From positions 6,152,001-6,216,000 of the forward strand of contig NZ_CP126115.1 of NCBI RefSeq assembly GCF_030123505.1: a stretch of 64,000 nt of DNA, given 5' to 3'. Each line of letters opens with the position of its first letter. The first letter of the stretch is position 1. Source of the DNA: Neobacillus sp. YX16 (GTDB lineage Bacteria > Bacillota > Bacilli > Bacillales > Cytobacillaceae). A program made the position numbers and the translations under genes. Positions 10,351 through 19,031 of this stretch are shown here, piece by piece. Under the pieces are notes generated by a model that saw nothing but the letters and a program-made list of their open reading frames with translations, ran no database searches and was not told the DNA's origin.

Positions 10351-11538
10351 TTAATTGGTAACAGGTTTTTTAGGTTGTTCGACCTTTTGTTTCTCTGCCT
10401 TTTTAACAAAATCTTGAATTAGCTTATAATAGGCATTTGCCATCATCCAAATGCTTTCTTTTTCATCTTCAAAGAAATCAATATTAAAACCATCGAGATT
10501 GTTATTTAATGTTTTAAGATAATCCTTTAAAACGGTAGCACCACCGCCGACAAAGTAACAAATTTCCGTTTGGGAGTTCTTTGACCAAACATTACGTAAT
10601 AAGCGGTATTGTTTCTTTGCTAAATCTAGTAGAATGCGATCCGTTATATCATGAACACTTGTTCTGCTTCCTTTAACCATGATATGATTTCGGTCGTTTT
10701 TCTTGGTGATGATTTCAACAACATCACGACGGCTGTCTAGTTCAACACCGTGCTTTGTTCTAATTTCTTCACGGATTGCTTCTAATGATTCTGAAACCCC
10801 GAGATTAAAGCCTTGCGCTTTATCATCATCAACATTTCGATTTTTAATAACGGCGATATCTGTTGATAATCCGCCAATATCTTGAATCAAGATACGCTTA
10901 TCGATTAGGTCTTTATTAATAATTTTTGAGTTATTATCCATTACTAGGTTAATATAAGCAGCAAAACCTTCAGGGTATACCTTGATTTCATCAAACTTAA
11001 TATTTACCTTTAAACCTTGGTATTTAGGTGTAACCAGAAACTCTACTTGGTGAACAGAACCGATTAGCTTCGAACGGTAGCCTGCATCCTTACCTTCCTT
11101 AACTTCACGAAGAGGGAGGCCAGTTCCAAGTGTGTAGTTCGCATCAATGACATTTTTCGTTTGACGGAAATTATTCTTATTTCCTTCCTTCACAGCGTCC
11201 AAAGCCAATGTAGTAAAGAGTAGAATTAACGTTTGATCTTCTTCAGACTTACTGCTGCCAGGATCTAATTCAGTCCCATTGTTGCTTTTAGTTGCTAGAT
11301 TTCCGACACGATATATGGCGTTATTCTCCTTTAATGCAGGAGAGTGCACTTTTACATGAATACCATCAAGTGGATTCTTATCATCTAATTCTTCTATTCC
11401 AATAACAGGGCGGTCTTCCGTGTCCCTTGCGATAATATTTGGGATATTAAGTTCATATTCTAATTCTCCAAAAATAGCCTTAATTGAATCATTCCCTACA
11501 TCAATAGCTGCAATTCTAGTATTATTCAAAATTGTCAT
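10351..11538 (-). CDS. ParM-like bacterial actin (segregation ATPase)
   Basis: 395-residue actin-fold ATPase. Phosphate-1 motif AAIDVGNDSIKAIFG is at residues 9-23, phosphate-2 motif QDIGGLSTDIAV lies mid-protein, and the adenosine motif is CYFVGGGATVLKDYL near residue 340. This pattern fits the ParM/StbA/Alp group that polymerises to push DNA apart, rather than MreB, FtsA or DnaK. It is first in a two-gene operon with a ParR-like gene. A 180-bp repeat array lies immediately upstream, as parC does in plasmid ParMRC loci. Such systems are typical of plasmids and phages, so finding one between metabolic genes here is unusual. Confidence 0.82.
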   Translation of the reverse strand: MTILNNTRIAAIDVGNDSIKAIFGELEYELNIPNIIARDTEDRPVIGIEELDDKNPLDGIHVKVHSPALKENNAIYRVGNLATKSNNGTELDPGSSKSEEDQTLILLFTTLALDAVKEGNKNNFRQTKNVIDANYTLGTGLPLREVKEGKDAGYRSKLIGSVHQVEFLVTPKYQGLKVNIKFDEIKVYPEGFAAYINLVMDNNSKIINKDLIDKRILIQDIGGLSTDIAVIKNRNVDDDKAQGFNLGVSESLEAIREEIRTKHGVELDSRRDVVEIITKKNDRNHIMVKGSRTSVHDITDRILLDLAKKQYRLLRNVWSKNSQTEICYFVGGGATVLKDYLKTLNNNLDGFNIDFFEDEKESIWMMANAYYKLIQDFVKKAEKQKVEQPKKPVTN

Positions 11539-11658
11539 CCTTTCATTCTATTAATTTAGATGTTAATGAAGATATGTATCTAACTTCTCTAGTATAAGAG
11601 TATAGAAGTTTGCTAGATTCTTCAATATCCCAGACAAAAAGAAATGAAAGTGTAAAAT

Positions 11659-11840
11659 TGTAAACAATACGTAATCGTTGTATACATTTATGTTTACAAC
11701 GAACACAAACCTGTACACATCGCTCTATATCAACATGTATACGAGTTTGTACACATGTAAACATTTTTGTAAACACCATGTATACAATATTGTAAACAAG
11801 TGTACATTTTTCGTAAACATGTATACGCATTCTGTATACA
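11659..11840. repeat. Candidate parC centromere: 14 phased TGTAWACA-type motifs
   Basis: Motifs of the form TGTAAACA, TGTATACA, TGTACACA or their complements begin at 11659, 11679, 11691, 11712, 11736, 11748, 11756, 11768, 11779, 11791, 11801, 11812, 11820 and 11833. Most spacings are 8-13 bp, close to one helical turn. The array lies between the parM-like gene and its upstream neighbour. A clustered, phased array next to a parMR operon is the standard layout of a ParR-binding centromere that also acts as operator. Confidence 0.78.
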
Positions 11841-11867
11841 AAAAAACAGACCCCTTGGGTAAGGGAC

Positions 11868-12113
11868 CTATTCCTTCTTTGTCCGTTTGATTCCTTCATC
11901 CGTTACAGCAAAGTCTCGAACCATTTTCTTAATTTTTTCAGGTTTACGGAATCTTAATGCAGACCAATCATCGTCAATCGCAATTTGCCGAACTGGTTCA
12001 TAGCCTTCTTCAGAGAGCATACCCGTAACCGTTTCTCGGCTGCAGTTGGATCCTTTATAGGTCTTCGATGACTTCTTAGGGTAGCAGAGCCAAAATAAGC
12101 CATCATCCTTCAC
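11868..12113 (-). CDS. C-terminal half of a frameshifted DUF3052-like protein
   Basis: The 81-residue segment begins VKDDGLFWLCYPKKSSK and continues with EEGYEPVRQIAIDDDWSALRFRKP. This looks like the C-terminal half of a small conserved bacterial protein resembling DUF3052. In this family the segment follows directly on the helix encoded by the upstream frame. The apparent start (GTG 12113) has no convincing RBS, and the frame is open further upstream. It is therefore more likely reached by a -1 frameshift at the A AAA AAG heptamer, or represents a mutational split. Function unknown. Confidence 0.65.
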   Translation of the reverse strand: MKDDGLFWLCYPKKSSKTYKGSNCSRETVTGMLSEEGYEPVRQIAIDDDWSALRFRKPEKIKKMVRDFAVTDEGIKRTKKE

Positions 12114-12328
12114 ATAAGTAACCGCTTTTTTAGCATTAGATGAAGTTCTTCATTACTAGTACCAAACACCTGAACAAAATCATACATCTCCAGTTCTGCC
12201 TGATGATGAACCTCCCCTTCGAATGCAGCTTTCATCTCATCATAAGACTTTGGTGCATTGATAACTAATACCGGCTGCCCTTGATCCTTAAAGTTTAACT
12301 TTTTTAATACGGGAGCTCCTGCTGTCAT
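12110..12328 (-). CDS. N-terminal half of a frameshifted DUF3052-like protein
   Basis: 72-residue frame with a good RBS (GGAAGG) before ATG 12328. It encodes VLVINAPKSYDEMKAAF and YDFVQVFGTSNEELHLMLKK, then diverges into RLLM and stops at 12110. The zero frame reads CTA AAA AAG CGG. Slipping back one base after AAG gives GCG GTT ACT TAT GTG AAG, which encodes AVTYVK and joins the downstream half perfectly. Two explanations fit: programmed -1 frameshifting at a dnaX-type heptamer, or loss of one A from a longer A run. It diverges from the M6 protease gene. Confidence 0.65.
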   Translation of the reverse strand: MTAGAPVLKKLNFKDQGQPVLVINAPKSYDEMKAAFEGEVHHQAELEMYDFVQVFGTSNEELHLMLKKRLLM

Positions 12329-12576
12329 TTATAAGACCTTCCTCTCATTAAAATATACTCTCTCCATATTAGCATAAAAAATCTTTGAAACATTATAAGA
12401 TCATGTCCATCTACCTATTACTTAAGTCCTTTACCCTGTTAAAATTGACTCAAATCCTAGAATTTGGTTATTTCGCCTCACTAAATATATGGTGGCAAAT
12501 TAGGTACTTCGATTCTACTAGTTATTTGATAATTCTGATATATTTTAATCCTCAAATAATTTTAGGAGTGACGCAC

Positions 12577-14412
12577 ATGTTAAAAGTACTATCAAAGACC
12601 GGTCTAACTCTAGCATTAGCTGGAAGTATTGTGGCAGCAGGCTTCCAACCTACTGAAGCCCCATCCACAACAAAAAGTACATACACTTTAAGTCCCGCTG
12701 AATTCGTTGGAGCCGCTCCAGAACTAGCTGCAAAGGCAAAAGAGCTTGGTGTCGATTTATCAAAGGCTGACCCTGCAGAGAAGGCTAATATAGGAACGAA
12801 ATTCCAGGAGCCTGGGGACAATCATGTAGAAAATAAAGCAGCTACAGGAGATGTACCTGTTCTCGTAATCCTAGCAAAATATAAGGATGGCGATGAGCCA
12901 ATCGGCGACTTGGAAGGTCAAGTCCCTGCAAAATACTATGAGGATTTAATCTTTGGAACAGAATATAATCCATATGAATTAGAAGCATTCAAACAATATG
13001 CTGAATATAACGGTGTTAAGGCACCAACCGACCGAACCATGCAAAATGCCTATAAAGAATCTAGTAATGGCAGAGTTAATATCGTCCGCAAAGAAAACAC
13101 CGAGTTTGTTTGGGTAGAACTTCCTAAAGGGGCTTCTTACTACTTAGACCAAGAAGGCAAGTATGCAGAAAATGGTAAATATGTACTAGGCAATGTAAAC
13201 GGAGATGCTCATACTGGTGAATTCGTTCGTGACCTATTAAAGTCCGCTGACGATCAGGTAGACTTCTCAAAATATGCTGAAAACGGCGAGGTTCCAAACG
13301 TATTCGTTGTTCACGAAGGAACAGGAGCTGAGTGGAGCCAAGACCCTGCTCAATTCTGGTCTCATAAATGGAGTTTACTAAGTGCCTTATACTATGGTAA
13401 ATACTATGAAACTGGTAAACCATCAGATGTTCATGCTGGCATGAGCCAAAGTGCTTGGATTAATCAGACGGTTGCCGAGGATATGACATATGATGGTGTA
13501 ATCGTAAATAACTACAATATCCAACCTGCGATTGGCGGCAACGTAGCTGGTTTCAATTTAACAACTGGCAGCTATGACGAAGCTTCTAAAACAGGCCCAT
13601 ATCCTGCCCAAGCTGGGGTATATGCTCATGAATTTGGACATGCATTAGGTCTTCCTGATTTCTATGATACTGTCTATACTTCTGAAGGGGTAGGAAACTA
13701 CTCGATGATGGCTGGCGGTTCCTGGATGCGTTATCCAGACAATAATGCCTATTCCGGTAACTCACCAACTCATTTTGATCCATTCTCAAAGGTTTTTCTT
13801 GGCTGGGCTGAGCCTATTAATATAACACCTGCTGACGGTGTTAAAGACATTACCTTACCAGCTATTAATAAAGCCAATGCTACAAACGGAATTGTAAAAA
13901 TGGAGGTTCCTGGTTCTCATGGAACAGAGTATTTCTTATTTGAAAACGTTCAACAGGATGGCTTTAATAAAGGATTAGTTCGTCAAGGCGAGGATTCTCA
14001 CGGATTATTAGCATGGCATGTCGATGAAAATATCATCAACCTATATCAAACTGCCGGCTTCCGCCCTAATAACGTTGAAAACTGGATGAACAAACGCTTC
14101 CAGTTTAATCAATCAGAAACAGCAAGCAATGGCCAGGTTGTAACCCATTATGGCTTATCCCTTCTTCAGGCCGATGGAAAATATGATTTAGAAAAGAATC
14201 TAAACCGTGGTGACGCAGGAGACTTCTTCAAGACAGGTGCGAATATCACGCCAAACTCTTCTAATGTTCATACAGGTTCCTACTACTTCTGGAAGGGCAA
14301 CGGCGCCACTCCAGCAGACTCTGGAATTCATGTAACTGACATTAAAGAAAACGCTGATGGTTCTATCACAGCTAAATTCTATTATAGTTTTAATGAAGGT
14401 AACAAAAAGTAA
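12577..14412 (+). CDS. Secreted M6-family (immune inhibitor A-like) metalloprotease
   Basis: This is a secreted zinc endopeptidase. The signal peptide covers residues 1-30 (KVLSKTGLTLALAGSIVAAG). The zinc site HEFGHALGLPDFYDT at about residues 351-365 contains HExxHxxGxxD, and a nearby Met-containing segment NYSMMAGGSW follows. The C-terminal part is a carbohydrate-binding-like beta domain. Related proteins degrade host or matrix proteins and are often extracellular scavengers. The start is ATG 12577, since AGGAG lies 8-9 bases upstream. The frame is open for 192 further bases upstream, but that part has no RBS. At 611 residues it is shorter than InhA. Confidence 0.87.
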   Translation: MLKVLSKTGLTLALAGSIVAAGFQPTEAPSTTKSTYTLSPAEFVGAAPELAAKAKELGVDLSKADPAEKANIGTKFQEPGDNHVENKAATGDVPVLVILAKYKDGDEPIGDLEGQVPAKYYEDLIFGTEYNPYELEAFKQYAEYNGVKAPTDRTMQNAYKESSNGRVNIVRKENTEFVWVELPKGASYYLDQEGKYAENGKYVLGNVNGDAHTGEFVRDLLKSADDQVDFSKYAENGEVPNVFVVHEGTGAEWSQDPAQFWSHKWSLLSALYYGKYYETGKPSDVHAGMSQSAWINQTVAEDMTYDGVIVNNYNIQPAIGGNVAGFNLTTGSYDEASKTGPYPAQAGVYAHEFGHALGLPDFYDTVYTSEGVGNYSMMAGGSWMRYPDNNAYSGNSPTHFDPFSKVFLGWAEPINITPADGVKDITLPAINKANATNGIVKMEVPGSHGTEYFLFENVQQDGFNKGLVRQGEDSHGLLAWHVDENIINLYQTAGFRPNNVENWMNKRFQFNQSETASNGQVVTHYGLSLLQADGKYDLEKNLNRGDAGDFFKTGANITPNSSNVHTGSYYFWKGNGATPADSGIHVTDIKENADGSITAKFYYSFNEGNKK

Positions 14413-14420
14413 TATTTGTT

Positions 14421-14453
14421 AAAAAACCTGAGTTCTACGGACTCAGGTTTTTT
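14421..14453 (+). terminator. Terminator after M6 protease gene
   Basis: A perfect 13-bp stem (14421-14433 with 14441-14453) encloses a 7-base loop. It ends in six T residues. Confidence 0.92.
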
Positions 14454-14579
14454 CTTGTTTTTCTTTAAGTGAAGACCTTCCCTTCTACCTTTTATATTAA
14501 AGAAATTTCCCGGAAATAAGACATAGTTTACTTTTAGCAGCACATCCTAAGGAAAAGGATGACAAACGGAGGAAGAAAT

Positions 14580-15788
14580 ATGAATGTAGATGATATTATT
14601 ATTGCACGTGAGAAGATGAAGGGAGTCGTCCATACAACGCCGCTGGACTATTCCAAAACTTTTAGTTTACTGGCTCATAACGAAGTATATCTAAAGCTCG
14701 AAAACCTCCAAAAAACGGGTTCTTTTAAGGCTAGAGGATCTTATAATAAGTTAATATCCCTTTCACAGGAAGAGCTGCAAAAAGGGGTTGTGGCAGCCTC
14801 TGCCGGCAACCATGCGCAAGGAGTAGCTTACTCAAGTCAAATGCTTGGTGTTAATTGTACGATTGTCATGCCAAAGGGGGCACCCCTTAGTAAGGTGCTG
14901 GCTACGAAGCAATATGGGGCAGAGGTACTCTTAGAGGGAGCAACATTTGATGATGCACTAGCCTATGCTTTAGAGCTTAAAGAGCAAAGGGATGCTACTT
15001 TTATCCATGCCTTTGATGATGATGCCATCATCGCTGGACAAGGAACGGTTGGTTTGGAGATACTCGATCAGCTGCCCGATGTAGAGGCTATTATTTGCCC
15101 CGTGGGCGGCGGTGGGCTAATTGCAGGGGTTGCAATGGCCGTGAAGGAGAAAAACCCTCATATAGCTGTCTATGGCGTCCAGTCACTGGCCTGCCCTAGT
15201 ATGAAACAGTCATTATTTGAAAATAAACCTGTAATGGTAGAATCAACACCCACGATGGCAGATGGGATAGCTGTTAAAAAACCTGGACTGAGAACCTTTG
15301 ATATCGCCCAAAAATATGTCGATGATATTTTTTGTGTTGATGAGATGGAGATTGCTAGAACGATGCTGATGGTTTTAGAAAGAAATAAGCTGTTAGTGGA
15401 AGGATCAGGTGCTTGTTCCCTCTCAGCACTACTATATGAAAAAGTGAAGTTGAAAGAAAAGAAGGTTGTGGCTGTTTTAAGCGGCGGAAATGTTGATATG
15501 AATTTTATTTCAAGGGTCATCGAACGAGGATTAGTGGAGTCAGGACGGTATGCTGCTTTTACAATAACTTTAAAGGACAAACCTGGAGAACTTCAAAAGG
15601 TACTAAACGCTCTAACCGATTTAGACGCAAACATTCAATCCGTGAATCTCAGTCATATGGGCAAAAATATTTATCCTGGCTATGCCGGGCTGGAAATTTC
15701 TGTAGAAACAAAGAATAACGAACATATCGACATGCTGTATAAAGTACTTAAAGAGAAAAACTACATAGTAGAAATGAATCATTTCTAA
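14580..15788 (+). CDS. ilvA: Threonine ammonia-lyase with C-terminal ACT domain
   Basis: A PLP enzyme that deaminates threonine to 2-oxobutyrate, feeding isoleucine synthesis or threonine breakdown. The PLP lysine is K50 in GSFKARGSYNK. The phosphate-binding glycine loop is PVGGGGLIAG, and SGGNVD closes the cofactor site. The last 70 residues form an ACT-like domain (FTITLKDKPGELQKVLNAL), implying allosteric control. The sequence is of the shorter TdcB-like class (402 residues) rather than the classical Bacillus IlvA, so the symbol is approximate. The start is ATG 14580, behind CGGAGGAAG. The ATG at 14559 lacks an RBS. No T-box leader was seen. Confidence 0.85.
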   Translation: MNVDDIIIAREKMKGVVHTTPLDYSKTFSLLAHNEVYLKLENLQKTGSFKARGSYNKLISLSQEELQKGVVAASAGNHAQGVAYSSQMLGVNCTIVMPKGAPLSKVLATKQYGAEVLLEGATFDDALAYALELKEQRDATFIHAFDDDAIIAGQGTVGLEILDQLPDVEAIICPVGGGGLIAGVAMAVKEKNPHIAVYGVQSLACPSMKQSLFENKPVMVESTPTMADGIAVKKPGLRTFDIAQKYVDDIFCVDEMEIARTMLMVLERNKLLVEGSGACSLSALLYEKVKLKEKKVVAVLSGGNVDMNFISRVIERGLVESGRYAAFTITLKDKPGELQKVLNALTDLDANIQSVNLSHMGKNIYPGYAGLEISVETKNNEHIDMLYKVLKEKNYIVEMNHF

Positions 15789-15805
15789 TTCCTAAAGAAT
15801 TACAC

Positions 15806-15840
15806 AAAAAATCCTTACTTTTTATAAGTAAGGATTTTTT
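15806..15840. terminator. Bidirectional terminator between ilvA-like gene and oppF
   Basis: A perfect 15-bp stem (15806-15820 with 15826-15840) has A and T tracts on its two flanks, so it can act for both convergent genes. Confidence 0.92.
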
Positions 15841-15870
15841 AGTAAAAGTATTCTCATGGTTCTATTAATT

Positions 15871-16800
15871 TTACTTTTGCTCATTTTGGTATCTTTCTAA
15901 TTCCTTTGCTGTACAGCGTACAAAGTGTCCTGGAACCACTTCTCTAAGTTCAAACTCGCCATTTGTATCATGTACAGTAGGATCATAGCTGATACGCTTA
16001 CGAGCGCGCTCATATCTTGGATCTGGCAGCGGAATCGCTGATAGTAATGATTTTGTATATGGATGAATAGGATTATTGTATAATTCATCACTTTCAGCTA
16101 ATTCAACTAGATTACCCATATACATAACGCCAATACGGTCAGAGATATATTTAACCATTGAAAGGTCATGGGCAATGAACAAGTACGTTAATCCACGTTC
16201 TTTTTGGAGTTTCTTAAGCAGATTCACTACCTGTGCCTGAATGGATACATCCAATGCAGAGATAGGCTCATCGGCAATAATAAACTCAGGGTCAACAGCA
16301 AGCGCTCTAGCAATTCCAATACGCTGTCTTTGACCGCCACTAAATTCATGTGGAAAACGCGTAGCGTGCTCTTTATTTAAACCAACCGATTCTAATAATT
16401 CTTCAACCTTTTGCTTTCGTTCAGCCTCATTCTTTACGAGTTTATGAACGTCAAGACCCTCAGCAATAATATCCAAAACAGTCATACGTGGATTTAATGA
16501 AGAAGAAGGATCTTGGAAAATCATTTGCATTTTGCGGTTAAATTTAAGTAATTGGGATTTATTCTTTTTACCGTGAACATCTTCACCATTAAATTTAACT
16601 TCACCGCCAGTTGCATCGTAAAGTCGAATGATGGTTCTGCCGGTTGTAGACTTTCCACAGCCAGACTCCCCAACTAGACCAAAGGTTTCACCTTTAAATA
16701 CATCAAAGCTAACACCATCAACAGCCTTGATTGTATTCTTTTTACCAACAGCAAAATGTTTTTGTAAATTTTTAACTTCAAGTAACTTTTCTCTTGTCAC
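15871..16800 (-). CDS. oppF: Oligopeptide ABC transporter ATPase OppF
   Basis: 309-residue ATPase that powers oligopeptide import. Walker [14 protein letters not shown]-loop [15 protein letters not shown], signature [15 protein letters not shown], Walker [13 protein letters not shown] and H-loop FIAHD are all intact. The C-terminus has the family extension ending [18 protein letters not shown]. It is the last gene of oppABCDF. Its start overlaps the oppD stop by 4 bp. Confidence 0.92.
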   Translation of the reverse strand: MTREKLLEVKNLQKHFAVGKKNTIKAVDGVSFDVFKGETFGLVGESGCGKSTTGRTIIRLYDATGGEVKFNGEDVHGKKNKSQLLKFNRKMQMIFQDPSSSLNPRMTVLDIIAEGLDVHKLVKNEAERKQKVEELLESVGLNKEHATRFPHEFSGGQRQRIGIARALAVDPEFIIADEPISALDVSIQAQVVNLLKKLQKERGLTYLFIAHDLSMVKYISDRIGVMYMGNLVELAESDELYNNPIHPYTKSLLSAIPLPDPRYERARKRISYDPTVHDTNGEFELREVVPGHFVRCTAKELERYQNEQK

Positions 16801-17852
16801 CTTTTTCCACCGCCCTTAGTACCTGTTTGAGCAAAACCTTGCATCCTGTGCTTAACGGCATCAGGCGGCTCAATTTTAGGCGCATCTGGATGCAGCAGCC
16901 AGGTTGCCGCATAATGTGTGTCTGAAACCTTAAACATAGGCGGTTCCATCACAGTATCAATTTCTAACGCAAATTGATTTCTTGGAGCAAACGCATCTCC
17001 TACAGGAGGGGTAAGCATGTTTGGCGGGCTGCCAGGAATAGCAAAAAGCTCTTCATCCGAACTATCCAATGTTGGCATAGAGCCTATCAATCCCCAAGTA
17101 TACGGGTGCTTAGGATTGTAGAAAATATCATCTACCGTCCCAATTTCTACGATTTTTCCAGCGTACATGACGGCTACACGGTCTGCAACGTTTGCTACAA
17201 CACCAAGGTCATGCGTAATAAAAATAATCGCACTATCGGTTTTTTGTTGAATACTCTTCATCAATTCTAAGATTTGAGCTTGAATCGTTACGTCAAGAGC
17301 CGTAGTTGGTTCATCTGCAATTAAGATTTTTGGATTACATGCTAATGCAATCGCTACTACCACACGTTGACGCATACCGCCAGAGAATTGGTGAGGATAT
17401 TGATTAATACGAACATCCGGTCTTGGAATACCAACAAGTGTTAAAAGCTCAAGAGCAGTCTTTCTAGCCTCAGTTTTGCTCATATTCTGGTGCTTCATCA
17501 AACCTTCCATGATCTGATAACCAATTTTCATAGTCGGGTTTAGAGACGACATTGGATCTTGGAAGACCATAGAGATGTCTTTTCCGCGAATTTTTTGCAT
17601 TTCTTTGCTTGTTTTTTTAGCAAGGTCTACTCCCTCGAGAAGGATTTGTCCTTCTTTAATATAGCCATGCGGCTCTGGAAGAAGTCTCATAATCGCATTT
17701 GAGGTTACTGACTTACCTGAACCAGATTCACCTACGATTGCTAACGTTTCACCTTTATTTAAATCAAAGGTAACACCTCGAACAGCATGCACTTCACCAT
17801 TGTAGGTGTTAAATGATACTTTTAAATCTTTGACTTCCAATAATTTACTCAT
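16797..17852 (-). CDS. oppD: Oligopeptide ABC transporter ATPase OppD
   Basis: 351-residue ATPase partner of OppF. Walker [15 protein letters not shown]-loop [16 protein letters not shown], signature [15 protein letters not shown], Walker [13 protein letters not shown] and H-loop FITHD are intact. The C-terminal oligopeptide/dipeptide extension is present ([18 protein letters not shown], then [19 protein letters not shown]). It lacks a clear four-cysteine iron-sulfur cluster motif. Confidence 0.92.
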   Translation of the reverse strand: MSKLLEVKDLKVSFNTYNGEVHAVRGVTFDLNKGETLAIVGESGSGKSVTSNAIMRLLPEPHGYIKEGQILLEGVDLAKKTSKEMQKIRGKDISMVFQDPMSSLNPTMKIGYQIMEGLMKHQNMSKTEARKTALELLTLVGIPRPDVRINQYPHQFSGGMRQRVVVAIALACNPKILIADEPTTALDVTIQAQILELMKSIQQKTDSAIIFITHDLGVVANVADRVAVMYAGKIVEIGTVDDIFYNPKHPYTWGLIGSMPTLDSSDEELFAIPGSPPNMLTPPVGDAFAPRNQFALEIDTVMEPPMFKVSDTHYAATWLLHPDAPKIEPPDAVKHRMQGFAQTGTKGGGKR

Positions 17853-17871
17853 TTATTAAACACCTACCTTC

Positions 17872-19026
17872 TTATTTATGCATTTTCGGATCGAATGCAT
17901 CTCTCAAACCATCACCAACGATATTAAATGCAATCATAAGAACAGAGATTACAATTGCCGGGAACACGAGCATATATGGATAAAGTCTGAGGTTATCAAA
18001 CCCAAGGTCAATTAAAGAACCAAGTGAAGCATCTGGAGGAACAATACCTAATCCGATAAAGCTTAAGAATGCTTCAAAAAAGATTGCGCCTGGAACAGAA
18101 AACATTGTGTTAATAATGATAATACCACTGATATTTGGTACCAAGTGTTTTCTAATAATAGTACCATTAGATGTTCCTAAAGTTCTTGAAGCTAAAACAA
18201 ACTCTTGATTTTTTAACTTTAATACTTCACCACGGACAATCCGGGACATACCAATCCAGCCTGTTATTGACAACGCAATAACAATCGATATAATACCTGG
18301 TTTAAGAACAAGCATCATTAAGAGGATAATGACCAAGTTAGGAATACCAACTAAAATCTCGGCTATTCGCTGCATGATATTATCAACTCTTCCACCATAA
18401 AATGCAGAAATCCCACCATAAGAAACTCCAATGGCAAGGTCAAGAAGTGCAGCAACAAAAGCGATAATTAAAGAAACCCTTGTACCTTCCCAAAGCCTTG
18501 TCCATTGGTCACGCCCTAAGGCATCACTGCCAAACCAGAAATAGGTGTCTTTCATATCTTTCGCTTCATAAATACGATAGGTAGCTTTCACTTCAGCAGA
18601 ATTTCTAGTGCCGTCACCTTTATTAATGACTTCAAGATCAATAAACTCTTCTTTATTATCAAATCTTGCATTTGCCTTGGCCGTTGCCTGCTGAACATCT
18701 TTACCTTGGAACGTTCCAGATAAAGTACCATTCATACCAAGCCAAGAGACATTCTCCAAAGCCGGTACACGTGGAGGCATTTTTGCCCTGTTTAAATCCT
18801 GTTCATCGGAACCATAATTGGTCATCCATGGACCGACAATACTCATGATGATAATAAACAGGATAAGAATCATGCTGAAAACAGCAGGTTTATTATTGAA
18901 AAGGGTTCTTTTCGCATCCTGAAAAAACGTTCTGCTGGGAGCTGAAATCTTATCGCTCGTATCCTCCTTACGAACAAGAGGGACAAATAAATCTTTTGGT
19001 ATATTATTTAGGTTATTTTTATCCAT
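17872..19026 (-). CDS. oppC: Oligopeptide ABC transporter permease OppC with enlarged outer loop
   Basis: Inner-membrane permease with TM1 AVFSMILILFIIIMSIVGPW, five further membrane segments after residue 170, and EAA loop EFVLASRTLGTSNGTIIRKHL. At 384 residues it is about 80 longer than typical OppC proteins. The extra length lies between TM1 and the conserved FWFGSDALGRDQWTRLW, as a hydrophilic outer loop (residues about 85-155) with GKDVQQATAKANARFDNKEE. Enlarged loops of this sort occur in some Bacillaceae OppC proteins and could contact the binding protein. Confidence 0.9.
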   Translation of the reverse strand: MDKNNLNNIPKDLFVPLVRKEDTSDKISAPSRTFFQDAKRTLFNNKPAVFSMILILFIIIMSIVGPWMTNYGSDEQDLNRAKMPPRVPALENVSWLGMNGTLSGTFQGKDVQQATAKANARFDNKEEFIDLEVINKGDGTRNSAEVKATYRIYEAKDMKDTYFWFGSDALGRDQWTRLWEGTRVSLIIAFVAALLDLAIGVSYGGISAFYGGRVDNIMQRIAEILVGIPNLVIILLMMLVLKPGIISIVIALSITGWIGMSRIVRGEVLKLKNQEFVLASRTLGTSNGTIIRKHLVPNISGIIIINTMFSVPGAIFFEAFLSFIGLGIVPPDASLGSLIDLGFDNLRLYPYMLVFPAIVISVLMIAFNIVGDGLRDAFDPKMHK

Positions 19027-19031
19027 TTTAC

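Noticed and set aside
11543..11899. 118-codon minus-strand reading frame across the parC-like array
   Set aside because: Its codons follow the TGTAWACA repeats, giving Val/Tyr/Cys-rich nonsense. It has no RBS and overlaps the DUF3052-like gene end.
12385..12576. N-terminal extension of the M6 protease frame
   Set aside because: The upstream 64 codons have no RBS and would bury the signal peptide. ATG 12577 has AGGAG and a proper signal sequence.
14454..14579. T-box or other riboswitch before the threonine ammonia-lyase gene
   Set aside because: The 126-bp leader has no T-box sequence or specifier stem. It has only a small hairpin near the RBS.
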